NCBI GenBank assembly: GCA_019056785.1
Contig: DXJV01000085.1
Span: 16,476-80,475, forward strand
From: Candidatus Heimdallarchaeota archaeon
Lineage (GTDB): Archaea > Asgardarchaeota > Heimdallarchaeia > JABLTI01
Direction of reading: 5' to 3'
DNA: 64,000 nt
Positions within the stretch are counted from its first letter, which is position 1. Each line of letters opens with the position of its first letter. The notes beneath the pieces were generated by a model that was not told the origin of the DNA, did not search any database, and worked only from the letters and a program-made list of their open reading frames with translations. The position numbers were made by a program, and so were the translations under genes. Positions 10,031 through 20,252 of this stretch are shown piece after piece.

Positions 10031-10750
10031 ATGTATAGGGAATTTGCCAAATATTATGATAAAATCTACCATCGGAAGAATTACAAAAAAGAGGTTCGCG
10101 TCCTAAAAAAATTGATCCGTCGATATAAGCGGTCCCTTGGAAATGATCTTTTAGACTTAGCAACAGGCACGGGCAACCACATTGCCTACTTTTGTGATAG
10201 TTTTAATTGCACAGGCTTAGACCTTAACGAAGAGATATTGGCTGTTGCGCGTTCAAAAGGATTAAACGCAACCTTCGTTCAGGGAGACATGCAGGATTTC
10301 AATCTGCAGAAGCAATTCGATGTTATAACCTGTCTTTTCAGCTCGATTGGTTATCTTTTAACGGAAGCAGCTCTTGAAAAGACTTTCAAATGCATCTATC
10401 ACCATTTGAAACCCGGAGGAGTTGTGTTTATTGAACCGTGGTTAGAAAGAGAAGTTTATTGTGTAGGGTCCCCCCATATGGAAATCTATGACGATAACGA
10501 CCTTAAAATAGCTCGTTTGAATGTTTCTGAGTTAAAAAAAGAGTCTATCGCTTATTTTAAAATGCATTATCTGGTTGCTGAAAGAAACAAACCAGTCGAG
10601 TATTTCGTAGATGAACACGAATTGGCACTTTTCCCCCATAGTTTACTTATTACTAAGATGCAAGAAGTAGGACTGAAGACCAAAGTTTACGCGAAAGGGG
10701 TCTTTAAGAGAAGAACATTGCTCATCGGATTAAAACTGGAAAAAGTCTAA
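10031..10750 (+). CDS. SAM-dependent methyltransferase (class I)
   Basis: LLDLATGTGNHIAYFCDSFNCTGLDLNEEILAVAR...FDVITCLFSSIGYL. Confidence 0.87.
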   Translation: MYREFAKYYDKIYHRKNYKKEVRVLKKLIRRYKRSLGNDLLDLATGTGNHIAYFCDSFNCTGLDLNEEILAVARSKGLNATFVQGDMQDFNLQKQFDVITCLFSSIGYLLTEAALEKTFKCIYHHLKPGGVVFIEPWLEREVYCVGSPHMEIYDDNDLKIARLNVSELKKESIAYFKMHYLVAERNKPVEYFVDEHELALFPHSLLITKMQEVGLKTKVYAKGVFKRRTLLIGLKLEKV

Positions 10751-10897
10751 TTCCATTCTTTTTTAGTAGTGTTTTTATGTCCAAATAGAAAATCATTGTA
10801 AAAATAGAGTGATAATTTTGGCTGAAATAATTGCAAAAGAAAAAGAACGAGAAGAAATACCAACAATCCACCTTTTTGTGAAGAAACAGACCCAATT

Positions 10898-12088
10898 TTA
10901 TATTCGATCCAATGTTACCGTGACAACAACAAAAGTTCGATTACTAAAACGCGCAGAGTAACGGGGAAAGTTTGGACTAACAATTCCTTGGTACATTGCA
11001 AGCTCTTTTTCGTATGTAAAATTAGCAGTCATTTCAGAAAGACCATTTCGTGTAGTGCTTCAGTCTGCTCAATTATGGTTCCATTCTCAGTCGTACATTC
11101 AACATTACAAGTTGACAGGAAGCGAAAATAGCCGGGTTTAATCTTGAGAATTTTTTTCGTGAAAAATTGTACCAACCTGCTCTGTTCTGACAGAAGGTCT
11201 TGCGCATCAATGATCTTTTATATTTCCAGTTGTACTTTTACCTGTGAAGGAATCTCGAGTTGAAACCTTTTTGGATAATAAGAATGAATTCTCGTGTTTA
11301 GGGCAATTTCTTTAGTAGAGATGATGAATTCGCCGGTGCTATTTTTCAGTTTGTCCTTTTCAGCAAGCATAAAGACAGCTATTTTATAGTTCTTCATTTT
11401 TTTATTTAATTGAATAATCGCAAAAATCACTGTGAAAGTTTTTGTGTAGATTTTTCCCCATTGCCAGCAGTCAATAATTTTGGAAAGATTAACCCCAGAA
11501 CCCCAAGTGATCGTGATAGCCAATGCCTTCCTTTGTGAATTCTTCAGTCCCGAAACGGACCTGTGCTTTGACTTGTGCTCTAGGGAGGGGGACAATCCAG
11601 TGAAAATATCCCTTTTGCCCAAACGTGGTGAATCCTTTGCTTGGTTTCCAGCCAGAAACGATGCCGGTGAAATGAAGTTTGATGGAGATTTCGTCCTCTT
11701 CAACAAACAATTCATATACAGGTGCCTCTGCAAAAGAATAATCGACATGAAGATAATTGTTTCGAAGCTTGATGTCAGTTTTTTTCTGTGATGCTTTAAA
11801 TTCATGCGTTTGAAAAGGGAAACGATAAGATTCCTTTCCTCCCTCCGGCTTGTAAATTGTTACTTCAATTTTTGTTTTCCAGGATAAATGGTTACGGGCA
11901 TAGAAAAAGACAATCACTGTAAAGCCGTTATCTAAATGTGTGTCGAAATACCATCACTTGAAATTATCCCTCTTAGCGAGATCAATGTGTAACCCCCTTT
12001 CTTCCGGCGTAAGTGATTGTATTTTTCCATCCTTTTTTCCAGGACCAATCCATCCTTCATTGACTTCGGTTGCGAGTTTATGTGACAT
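10898..12088 (-). pseudogene. Decayed CrtC/AttH-like lipocalin-fold protein (hydroxyneurosporene synthase-like)
   Basis: Reading minus from ATG 12088: MSHKLATEVNEGWIGPGKKDGKIQSLTPEERGLHIDLAKRDNFK-TGA(11956-11954)-WYFDTHLDNGFTVIVFFYARNHLSW...EGIGYHDH; frameshift near 11500; GVNLSKIIDCWQWGKIYTKTF...; in-frame TAA at 11220-11218; KIIDAQDLL...ALHEMVFLK-TGA(11031-11029); then TANFTYEKELAMYQGIVSPNF... in another frame. Confidence 0.82.
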
Positions 12089-12204
12089 TGAATGATCTCT
12101 TTTTCTATTATTTTGGGCCAATAATTATTTGAATCTAACCTTTTTTATAAGACATCGCGGGTGTTTTTTGGAAAACAACACTAAAAAAGAAGGAAAGAGG
12201 GGGA

Positions 12205-13018
12205 TTATTCGTTTGCATAAGCTTCTAAGCCAAAAGCTTCGCCGAGAAGCTGATGTAACCTGCTTACAAAACGGACTGCTGGGGCGCCATCAACAATATC
12301 ATGATCAAATTCAACAACAATGTGGAGAATGTCGCGGGGCACGAGTTCGTTGTTTATATAGACAGGTTTTTTTACAATCGCTCCTAATGCACAAGTAGTT
12401 GCGTGAAAGGTCTTTGGAATGGCATAGCCGACAATACCTTTACCAAACATTCCCATAGCTGTTACTCCCACAGTTCCTAGGTTCTTCCGGATTTTAAAGG
12501 GGTCTTTAATAATACTGCGCCAGAGAAGAGCCCGAATTATCTTAGGTAACTTCATAAGCAATTTTTGCCGCTTTTTCTGTTTTGCTTCTTTCTCGCGCTG
12601 ATCTTTGGAATGCTTTTGAGCCATGCGAATTTCGTTTTGAATTTCTTGAAAAGACTTCTTATTTGCTTGTCGTATGATGTACGCAATAGGAACTTTTTGG
12701 CCGCGAACCTCTTTTTCAACAAGGCATTTTATATCGACATCTTTGAATTGGATCATCTTCCGCCGCCCCTTTCGGAAGGTCTGGACAATGGGGTTCTCTT
12801 CAACAACTTGGGCAACGCATTTCATAATCCAAGAGGTAATGGACAGCTTTTCACCTGTTTTCTCTTCATGCTTTTTCATTATTGCCATTGCTTTAGTGAC
12901 ATCCATTTCAACAATGCCAATATTATGATTGTAATAACGACTGAGATTTACTGCTTCAGCAATTATTTCTCGTTCTTTAGTAAATTTCAAAACACGATAA
13001 TTTTCTGTTTCTGTCATT
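12205..13018 (-). CDS. Stand-alone 2-oxoacid dehydrogenase E2-type acyltransferase catalytic domain protein
   Basis: LGTVGVTAMGMFGKG and VVEFDHDIVDGAPAVRFVSRL. Likely start is MTETENYRVL (about 13018); the ORF track extends to 13263. Confidence 0.75.
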
Positions 13019-13294
13019 TTTTCATCACTCGAGCCACAATTAACTAGTTTGAGATGAATTCTGCCCTTTTTTTTTAATGGATTATTTTTATTTACTTGAA
13101 TCTCGATTTTAATTAATTTTGTGTTTAAACGAGAAGAAAAACAAGGTTGAAAGGGTATTTTCCAATGGAAAAGTGGGAAAAAAGGTATGAAAATTAGGGT
13201 TTTGTTAAAGAACAAGCTAAAAAAACTAACTAGGGCCTTTTTTAAAGAGAAAAGGAGTCTCAATAATTAGTGAATAATAACTTGTGAAAAACTC

Positions 13295-13864
13295 ATGACC
13301 GGTTTATTTAATCGAATTGCTCATCGTTACGATGGTATTGTTGGTTCTTTCGATTTGGACGAAATTCTGAAGCATCTGCCCTTAAATGAGAAAACATTAT
13401 TTTTAGACCTGGGTGGAGGAACAGGTAGGGTAAGCTATCACCTTTTGTCCCTTGTTAATGAATGTATGATCGCTGACTTGTCTTTTGAAATGCTTGAACA
13501 AGCCAAGAAAAAAACAACCGAGTTCATGTTGCTTCAAGCGAATGCAGACAATCTCCCAATAAAGTCAAATTCAATTGAAACAATTTTTCTAAATGACTCA
13601 TTACATCACATTCGAAATCAAAAAGAAACGATCGCAGAATGTTATCGAATCTTGGAAAAAGGGGGAGCACTATATATACGAGAATTCAATCGCAAGTATT
13701 TCTGGAATATCTTCTTAATTCTAGGAGAAGCATTGCTCTGTTTCAAGAGTAAGTTCTATTCGCCCAAAGAACTACAAAAGGCTTGCGAGGATGTGGGGTT
13801 CGAAGTGAGTATAATCACTTGCCGAAAAGGAACTTTCCTTATGAAAGCAAGCAAAATTCATTAG
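13295..13864 (+). CDS. SAM-dependent methyltransferase (class I)
   Basis: TLFLDLGGGTGRVSYHLL...MLLQANADNLPIKSNSIETIFLNDSLHHI. Confidence 0.88.
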   Translation: MTGLFNRIAHRYDGIVGSFDLDEILKHLPLNEKTLFLDLGGGTGRVSYHLLSLVNECMIADLSFEMLEQAKKKTTEFMLLQANADNLPIKSNSIETIFLNDSLHHIRNQKETIAECYRILEKGGALYIREFNRKYFWNIFLILGEALLCFKSKFYSPKELQKACEDVGFEVSIITCRKGTFLMKASKIH

Positions 13865-13886
13865 CAAGAGAAACGATGTATTAAGA

Positions 13887-15719
13887 ATGGAACAAAATAG
13901 CCAGTTTATTATTAGCAACAGCCTTTTATGGGCTTATCACCAAGAAAAAATGGTTCATTTGTTTTCGCAAGGGAACTGGCTTCTCTCTTATACGCTACCA
14001 GAAGAGTATCAGTTAACCAAAGCAGAAAAGATAAAAGATGAAGGTAACCAAGCAGTTATCTATTATCCGAACGACGAAAAAAGGCTTCTTATCCTTGAAA
14101 AGAGTGCATTAATCGAACAGAAAGCCCAAAATGTTCACTATACTCTTCAGCCTATGTTTAGTAATAGCTTGATCTTTAGGGGCGATAGCCCAGCTCTTGA
14201 ACCTCTCGCGCCAATAAAACAACTCTCAAAAAATTGCTACACGCGAGAGGGGTTCCCTGTAGTAGAATTAAATCAAACACCAACGAAAATTGTTATCATA
14301 ACCAAACTTGCAAACAGCAAAAGAGGGTTTGTTCCACTGGCATATAAAGAGTGGCAAGAACAACAACCTAAAGTGAAAAGCAAGAATGCATTTTTTAATG
14401 CCCTCTATCAAAAAACATTGAAATCACTCTATAAGCTCCGACTAAAAACAATAGATGGAGAAATAAAAGTAGCAGGACTGCCAGATTTTCCATCGTTATT
14501 TGGTAGGGATTTCTCGTTAAGTGCTCTGGCAGAAATTTATCTTTGGCCAGAAAAAGTGAAAGAAGAGCTTTTAATTCATCTAAAACATGTTGGTGAAAAA
14601 ACTGATATTATCCGGAACGAGCAAAAGGGCAGAGCTATTCATGAATACAATTATGATGCCATAACAATGGCAGGGGCCTATCAACAGTTCCCAAGCTATT
14701 ATGCAAATGATAGCAACGCCCTTCTTCTAATTACTATCTTTCGCTTGGCAAAAATCCAAAGAGATTTCACTATAGTAGAAAAATACCCAGCTATTATTAC
14801 TGAACTCTTTCAACACATGCTAAGCCTTGATGTAGATGGCGACGGCTTTATCGAATATCAGCAGCAAGCAGGACAGCTACTTAAACACCAAACATGGCGG
14901 GATGGCGGAGACGAAATTCGCTCGCTGGAAGATAGAGCTGTACTTCAACCAATCGCCCCTCTTCATGATCAACTTTGTATGCTGGGAGCAATAAAAGAAA
15001 TTATCGCTTATCAAGAACAGTTCAAAAATGCGATTCTTGGTTGGAAAACAAAAGAACTACGCAGGCAATTTCAAAAGCTGAAAAAGGCTTTGAATGAGTC
15101 TTTTTGGATGTCAGAATATGAGGGCTATGCTTTGGCTTTAGATGGCAATAATGAGCAAGTTAAAGTGGTGAATTCAGATGTTTGTTTAGGGTATTATTTC
15201 CAGCTTTTCGATGAGAAAAAAGCTCACTTGCAATATCATGCTTTAGTGGATAAAGAACGATTGTTGGCAAAAGAAGGCATTCGCACGGTCTCAAAAGAGC
15301 ACCTGTTATATTCTCCGCGAAAGTATCAACGAGGTGGTGTCTGGCCCTGGCAATTAGCGGTCCTTATTCCCGGACTGCGAAATTATTCTCTCGATACTGA
15401 GCCATTTCTTCGTTGCTTAGATTATCTTGCAACAACAGGTAATTCTTTGGCTGAAGTGTATATCCCCGATAGAGATGTTTTAACTCCGTTATCAAATTGC
15501 ATAGAGCAACGATGGTCTGCAGCAATTCCATGGCTTGCTTTACTTGAAGGGTTTTGTGGCTTAAAAGTTGGCTATAATTCTATAGATCTCAAACCAAGGA
15601 AAAACGCGAGCAATTATTACCCACTAAGTATTAGGGGAATTTTCATTTATTCGAAAAAATATGATTTATTATTAGAGACAACAGAATCAGCAAAAATCAT
15701 ACAACGACAAACTCCTTGA
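13887..15719 (+). CDS. Amylo-alpha-1,6-glucosidase / glycogen debranching-like glycoside hydrolase
   Basis: (alpha/alpha)6-type motifs AGLPDFPSLFGRDFSLSALAEI; DVDGDGFIEYQQQAG; RDGGDEIRS; RGGVWPWQLAVLIPGL. Confidence 0.75.
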   Translation: MEQNSQFIISNSLLWAYHQEKMVHLFSQGNWLLSYTLPEEYQLTKAEKIKDEGNQAVIYYPNDEKRLLILEKSALIEQKAQNVHYTLQPMFSNSLIFRGDSPALEPLAPIKQLSKNCYTREGFPVVELNQTPTKIVIITKLANSKRGFVPLAYKEWQEQQPKVKSKNAFFNALYQKTLKSLYKLRLKTIDGEIKVAGLPDFPSLFGRDFSLSALAEIYLWPEKVKEELLIHLKHVGEKTDIIRNEQKGRAIHEYNYDAITMAGAYQQFPSYYANDSNALLLITIFRLAKIQRDFTIVEKYPAIITELFQHMLSLDVDGDGFIEYQQQAGQLLKHQTWRDGGDEIRSLEDRAVLQPIAPLHDQLCMLGAIKEIIAYQEQFKNAILGWKTKELRRQFQKLKKALNESFWMSEYEGYALALDGNNEQVKVVNSDVCLGYYFQLFDEKKAHLQYHALVDKERLLAKEGIRTVSKEHLLYSPRKYQRGGVWPWQLAVLIPGLRNYSLDTEPFLRCLDYLATTGNSLAEVYIPDRDVLTPLSNCIEQRWSAAIPWLALLEGFCGLKVGYNSIDLKPRKNASNYYPLSIRGIFIYSKKYDLLLETTESAKIIQRQTP

Positions 15720-15816
15720 AAGAATGAATGAGACCCCTTCCACGCTCAAAAGACTTTAAAATGAAAAATGGTATCTATTAAATATTTCAATTAAAAAGAT
15801 AAAAGAGAAAATCATT

Positions 15817-16587
15817 ATGGATTATTACTTGATAATTCTCTTAGCAGGATTAGTTGGATTATTTGCTGGCTTTCTGAGTGGAATGCTAGGTATTGGCGGG
15901 GGGTCAATACGTGTTCCATTGTTAAATCTTTTAGGGTTTGATTTGCTTGTCGCTTTTGGGATTAACCTTTTAACAATCCCTTTTTCAGCGCTTTTCGGCG
16001 CTAAATCTCATATTGATAACATAGATATGAAAACTACTCTTTTTTTGACTCTGGGTGGTTGTGGCGGAACATTGGTGGGTTTGGTTTTAGCATTTCATCT
16101 CTCTCTCTCGAAATTACTTTTACCTGCAATTTTTTTCCTTTCATCAATTTTGACGGTATTAGGGTTGAATCTATACAAAATCTCTCCTAAAATTTCGTCA
16201 AAACTGAAACCAACAGCATTTAACATTATTTTAGGCGCCATGACCCTCAATTTTATTACAGGCTTGAAAGGTGGAAGTGGTGGTTCACTTTTCCCGCCAT
16301 TCTTAAAGACATTAGGTTATGACATTCACAAAGCAATTGCCATCTCTCTTCTTACAACTTTTTTTACATCAATTACGGGTGTCTTTTACTATTATTTTAA
16401 GGGTATTCCCTTTGCGAGTGAAGGTATGGTTGTAATTTTGGGTTCAATTATTGGGGTTAAGTTAGGGAGTGTTGTATCAATTAAAACAAAGCCTCGCATG
16501 CTAGAAGTAACTCTATCAATAATTGTAGTTTTGTTAGCTCTAATACCACTGATAAAAGCAATTATCAAAATTTGGAGTATATCTTAG
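15817..16587 (+). CDS. TauE/SafE family sulfite exporter-like membrane protein
   Basis: GLFAGFLSGMLGIGGGSIRVPLL...GGSGGSLFPPFL; multiple TM segments. Confidence 0.85.
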   Translation: MDYYLIILLAGLVGLFAGFLSGMLGIGGGSIRVPLLNLLGFDLLVAFGINLLTIPFSALFGAKSHIDNIDMKTTLFLTLGGCGGTLVGLVLAFHLSLSKLLLPAIFFLSSILTVLGLNLYKISPKISSKLKPTAFNIILGAMTLNFITGLKGGSGGSLFPPFLKTLGYDIHKAIAISLLTTFFTSITGVFYYYFKGIPFASEGMVVILGSIIGVKLGSVVSIKTKPRMLEVTLSIIVVLLALIPLIKAIIKIWSIS

Positions 16588-16820
16588 TTTTTTCTCAAGG
16601 GAAAAAATGACATTTGAAAAGTAAATAATAAGACAAATGTAAGGGTGATTTGTAAAAAATCGCCACAAAGATTCTTATAAATTTTCTAATCTAAGAAGTG
16701 ATGGTTGGCTACCCTTCTCTTTTAAGCAATACTATTTATTTTTTGGCAATAACTTTCTTGAAAGACCAATTTACGATTTAGTCATATATTAGTCCTTTAA
16801 GTTAAGAGTAGAAAGGAAAA

Positions 16821-18110
16821 TTATGGTTTTACTCTTGCCATTGTTCGAGGGAAGGCAATAGCATCCTTTATTGTATCAAATCCACAGAGCCACATTACTA
16901 CTCGAGCAATACCCATTCCAAATCCCGAGTGGGGGACAGAACCATAGCGTCGAGTGTCCAGGTAGAAATCATACTCCTTTGGATCCAATCCTTCCTGTTC
17001 AAGGCTTTCGAGGATTTTATCCATATCAGACTCACGCTCTGAACCATCGATGATTTCACCAACTTCTGGAGCAAGCATATTGGCATTAAGGCATACTTTT
17101 GGATTTTTCGGGTCAACTTTCTTGTAAAAGGCCATGATCTCTCGAGGATAACGGGTAACAATAACCGGTTTATCAAAAAAGGTACCAATCAGTCGTTCTT
17201 CATGAGCCCCAAGATCCTTACCATATTGGAATTCAATGTCTTTTTGCTTTAACAAATCAATGGCTTCATCATAAGTGATGCGTGGAAAGGGTGGGGTAAT
17301 TTTCAACAATGCTTGAGGATCCCTGCCTAAAACCTTAAGCTCGTAATCATTCTTTTTAGCAACATTCTTGCAAATGGCTGCGATGACGTTTTCCATCAAT
17401 TTCAAGAGCCCCTCAAACTCCAGCCAGGTAGCCTCAACCTCATAATGCCAATACTCTGTAACATGCCTGGCAGTTTTCGACTTTTCAGCACGAAATGAGG
17501 GAGCAATAGTATAGGCCTTTTCTACAGCATAAATAAAGTTCTCAGCATAGAGCTGCCAGCTCTGGCTTAAGAACACTTCTTTATCGAAATATTTCACTTT
17601 GAAAAGTGTGGACCCTCCTTCAGAGCCAGCCGTGGTGAACATTGGTGGTTGAACTTCTGTATATCCTTCCTTACGCATGTAATTATGAATGGCTTCAAAA
17701 ACAGACGAACGAATCTTCAACATCGCTGTAAGTCTTTGGGAACGAAGTGCAAGATGACGAACGTCGAGTAAGAACTCCTGGCTTTGATCCTTGGTAATTG
17801 GAAAGTTTTCAGACTTGCCAACAACAACGATTTTTTCCGCGCGAATTTCATATCCGCCCGGTGCACGGGTGTCTGCCACAAGTTTGCCTGTGATAATAAG
17901 GGCAGCCTCATAACCAATGCTATCAGCAATATTATACATTTCCTCATTTGCCTCGCGATTTACAGAAACCTGGATCCTCCCAGTAGAGTCCCGGATAGTG
18001 AGAAAAGCAACCTTTTTGCTGCTTCTCTTCCTGGCTACCCAACCACGTAAACTGACAGTTTTATCAACTCGTTTGCCAGAAAGCAATTCGCGAATCTGAG
18101 GAAATTTCAT
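16821..18110 (-). CDS. asnS: Asparaginyl-tRNA synthetase (archaeal type)
   Basis: N-terminal OB fold SLRGWVARKRSSKKVAFLTIRDSTGRIQV; EYWHYEVEATW; PVIVTRYPREIMAFYKK; EIIDGSERESD; SGFGMGIARVVMWLCGFDTIKDAIAFPRT. Confidence 0.88.
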   Translation of the reverse strand: MKFPQIRELLSGKRVDKTVSLRGWVARKRSSKKVAFLTIRDSTGRIQVSVNREANEEMYNIADSIGYEAALIITGKLVADTRAPGGYEIRAEKIVVVGKSENFPITKDQSQEFLLDVRHLALRSQRLTAMLKIRSSVFEAIHNYMRKEGYTEVQPPMFTTAGSEGGSTLFKVKYFDKEVFLSQSWQLYAENFIYAVEKAYTIAPSFRAEKSKTARHVTEYWHYEVEATWLEFEGLLKLMENVIAAICKNVAKKNDYELKVLGRDPQALLKITPPFPRITYDEAIDLLKQKDIEFQYGKDLGAHEERLIGTFFDKPVIVTRYPREIMAFYKKVDPKNPKVCLNANMLAPEVGEIIDGSERESDMDKILESLEQEGLDPKEYDFYLDTRRYGSVPHSGFGMGIARVVMWLCGFDTIKDAIAFPRTMARVKP

Positions 18111-18248
18111 ATTAAATCACCAGATAGATAATGTCTTATCAGCAGAATAATTATTATTAAAACTTTATTCCTCCAATGAATTAGCCGTTTAAAGGTAGCG
18201 GCTACTTTGCTATAAAAATAATTTGTCATCAGCCTAGTACGCGTGTGC

Positions 18249-18560
18249 CTATTTTCTATTCTTTTCAAGTCGCTTCAAACAAAAATCGCGCAGGACAGCC
18301 ATCTCACCAAAAATGGCTAATTCTTCGATTGTCGGTGGTGTACCATTATTCTTCTTTTGTATTAATTCTTGAGCAATTCGTGAGAGTTCTTGATATCTTG
18401 CAACAAAAGTCTTCGTATAGCCTTTTTCATCTGTTTTCACAATGGCCTTAAAATCTTGTTCGATCTGTTCATACGCTTTAGAGAGCTCTTGAAATGAATT
18501 TGCATGCGTAATTTCGAGGGTGGACTTGCTAATTGCCGGAGGGTTTGTTTCAGCTGTCAT
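18249..18560 (-). CDS. Small hypothetical protein
   Basis: 103 aa, charged and helical, in an otherwise gene-free gap. Confidence 0.5.
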   Translation of the reverse strand: MTAETNPPAISKSTLEITHANSFQELSKAYEQIEQDFKAIVKTDEKGYTKTFVARYQELSRIAQELIQKKNNGTPPTIEELAIFGEMAVLRDFCLKRLEKNRK

Positions 18561-18705
18561 CTTTTCTCACGAGCTTTCTTGCTTACTTTTCTTTTTAAAG
18601 TTCTAACTGCTTTTTTATTAGTCTTTTTTTCTTTTTCCTTTTATATTGGAAACTGCTACATTATTTTACATACATTAACATATAAAAAAGTTCGCAATTC
18701 GAATA

Positions 18706-19260
18706 TTAAGGTCTGGAACAGAGGACACCGACATCTTCAACTTGAGCGGTCCATTCATCTTCAACGATGAGAGAGGTTTTGGCGAGCTCTTCACGCAACA
18801 ACTCGAGTGACCATTTCTTGCGAAGGATGGAAATTGCTAATTTTGCCTTACTTTTGGCTACACGCTCAATTTCGGTCAGCGTTTTAATTGGAAGGGGTAA
18901 ATTTTGCAAATGGGTTACAGAGACTATCTTATCAAATAATTCGGAACGAAAGGGAAGGTGGTCAGAATCAGCAACGATAAAATCGATGTCCGGAAATTTT
19001 TCGTGAGCAATTTTAATCATTTCGTACGATAGGTCGATACCAATAAGTGGGGCATTTCTAATATCTTCATGCTGTTCTTGTAAAATCCCTAAGAACATGC
19101 CTGTGCCGCAACCAACGTCTATAATGGCATCGTTGCTTGTAAGCACTAAACGTAAGAATATTTCCCAATATTTCTGCTCTTGAATGCTAGAATATCGTTT
19201 GTCATAGATTTTTGCTGAAGCGTTATACCGATCAGCAATCTCTTTTTTGTGTTTCGCCAC
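18706..19260 (-). CDS. SAM-dependent methyltransferase (class I)
   Basis: DAIIDVGCGTGMFLGIL...IGIDLSYEMIKIAHEKFPDIDFIVADSDHLPF. Confidence 0.88.
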   Translation of the reverse strand: MAKHKKEIADRYNASAKIYDKRYSSIQEQKYWEIFLRLVLTSNDAIIDVGCGTGMFLGILQEQHEDIRNAPLIGIDLSYEMIKIAHEKFPDIDFIVADSDHLPFRSELFDKIVSVTHLQNLPLPIKTLTEIERVAKSKAKLAISILRKKWSLELLREELAKTSLIVEDEWTAQVEDVGVLCSRP

Positions 19261-19381
19261 TAACTAGAACTGTCCTTTTTAATTACCACTTTAAATTTCA
19301 AAGGTTGTTGTCTTTTACCAACCGTGTTCTTTTTTTTCAACTGGGCTATGCTTTTTAAATTGCACTGTAGCTTTTCGAAAG

Positions 19382-20092
19382 TTATTCTTCTTTTTTCGTT
19401 AAGATAATTCGAGCATCTACGACCAAAAGGTCATTTTCATAGGCGAAAATGGGGTTTAAATCAACCTCTAAAATATCTTGAATATAATCTATGCTCAATT
19501 GCGAAACTTTCAATAAAACATCAACAATATTTTGCAAATTCACTTTTGGCCCGCCTCGCGCTCCGAGTAGGATAGGCAGTGCTTTTATTTCGTGAATCAT
19601 TTCCATAGCATCACGTTCGGTTATAGGTGCAATTCGGAATGCAACGTCTTTCAATACTTCAACAAAAATGCCACCAAAACCAAACATCACTGCCGGACCG
19701 AAAGTGGGGTCGCGAGTGACACCTATGATCAACTCGTCTGCAGGCTCTGCCATTTTTTCGAGAAGCACGCCTTGAACCTCTGCGTTGGGGTTGTGCTTTT
19801 TGATATTCGCAATAATTTTATTGTAAGCGTTAATTGCTTCCTTTTCCGTTTTGATGTTAAGTTGCACGCCCCCTGCGTCTGTTTTGTGAATAACTTGGGG
19901 GGAGACGATTTTCATTGCCAACGGGAAGCCCACTTTTTTAGCAACACTTTTAACTTCGTCAGCCGACTTGGCAACTGCAAAATCAGTTGTAGGAATACCC
20001 AGTTCTTTAATGATCCTTTTTGACTCCGGCTCTAAAAGGAAAGTTCTATTCTCTCCTCTGGCCTTATCAATAATCTTTTGAATGGTTGTCAC
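19382..20092 (-). CDS. ADP-forming acyl/acetyl-CoA synthetase beta subunit (ATP-grasp)
   Basis: VGFPLAMKIVSPQVIHKTDAGGVQLNI; ELIIGVTRDPTFGPAVMFGFGGIFVEVLKDVAFRIAP; LLGARGGPKVN; DLNPIFAYENDLLVVDARI. Confidence 0.9.
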   Translation of the reverse strand: MTTIQKIIDKARGENRTFLLEPESKRIIKELGIPTTDFAVAKSADEVKSVAKKVGFPLAMKIVSPQVIHKTDAGGVQLNIKTEKEAINAYNKIIANIKKHNPNAEVQGVLLEKMAEPADELIIGVTRDPTFGPAVMFGFGGIFVEVLKDVAFRIAPITERDAMEMIHEIKALPILLGARGGPKVNLQNIVDVLLKVSQLSIDYIQDILEVDLNPIFAYENDLLVVDARIILTKKEE

Positions 20093-20252
20093 GAATGATC
20101 AATCCAGTGTATTTGTTTATTACATATTCCGAGACTCCTTTTCTCTTTAAAAAATTTGGTTTGAATTCAAGAGAACCGCTATTAGGTGTTCTTTTTCTCC
20201 TTGAACAAAACAATCGGAAAGGTAAAAAATAGCTTAGAAGTATTACTGTGGT

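Noticed and set aside
9885-10163. 92-aa minus ORF overlapping a methyltransferase start
   Set aside because: Overlaps the well-supported plus-strand methyltransferase N-terminus; no motif.
11480-11791. 103-aa plus ORF
   Set aside because: Antisense to the pseudogene remnant, which has recognisable protein signal on the minus strand.
11954-11956. In-frame TGA before WYFD in the CrtC/AttH-like gene as possible recoding (Trp, Sec or Pyl)
   Set aside because: TGA ends other genes in the window (for example the helicase at 2155), and the same locus has further stops and frameshifts, so decay or assembly error is simpler.
12565-13047. 160-aa plus ORF (and 12674..12928)
   Set aside because: Antisense to the E2-like acyltransferase gene; hydrophobic shadow ORF composition.
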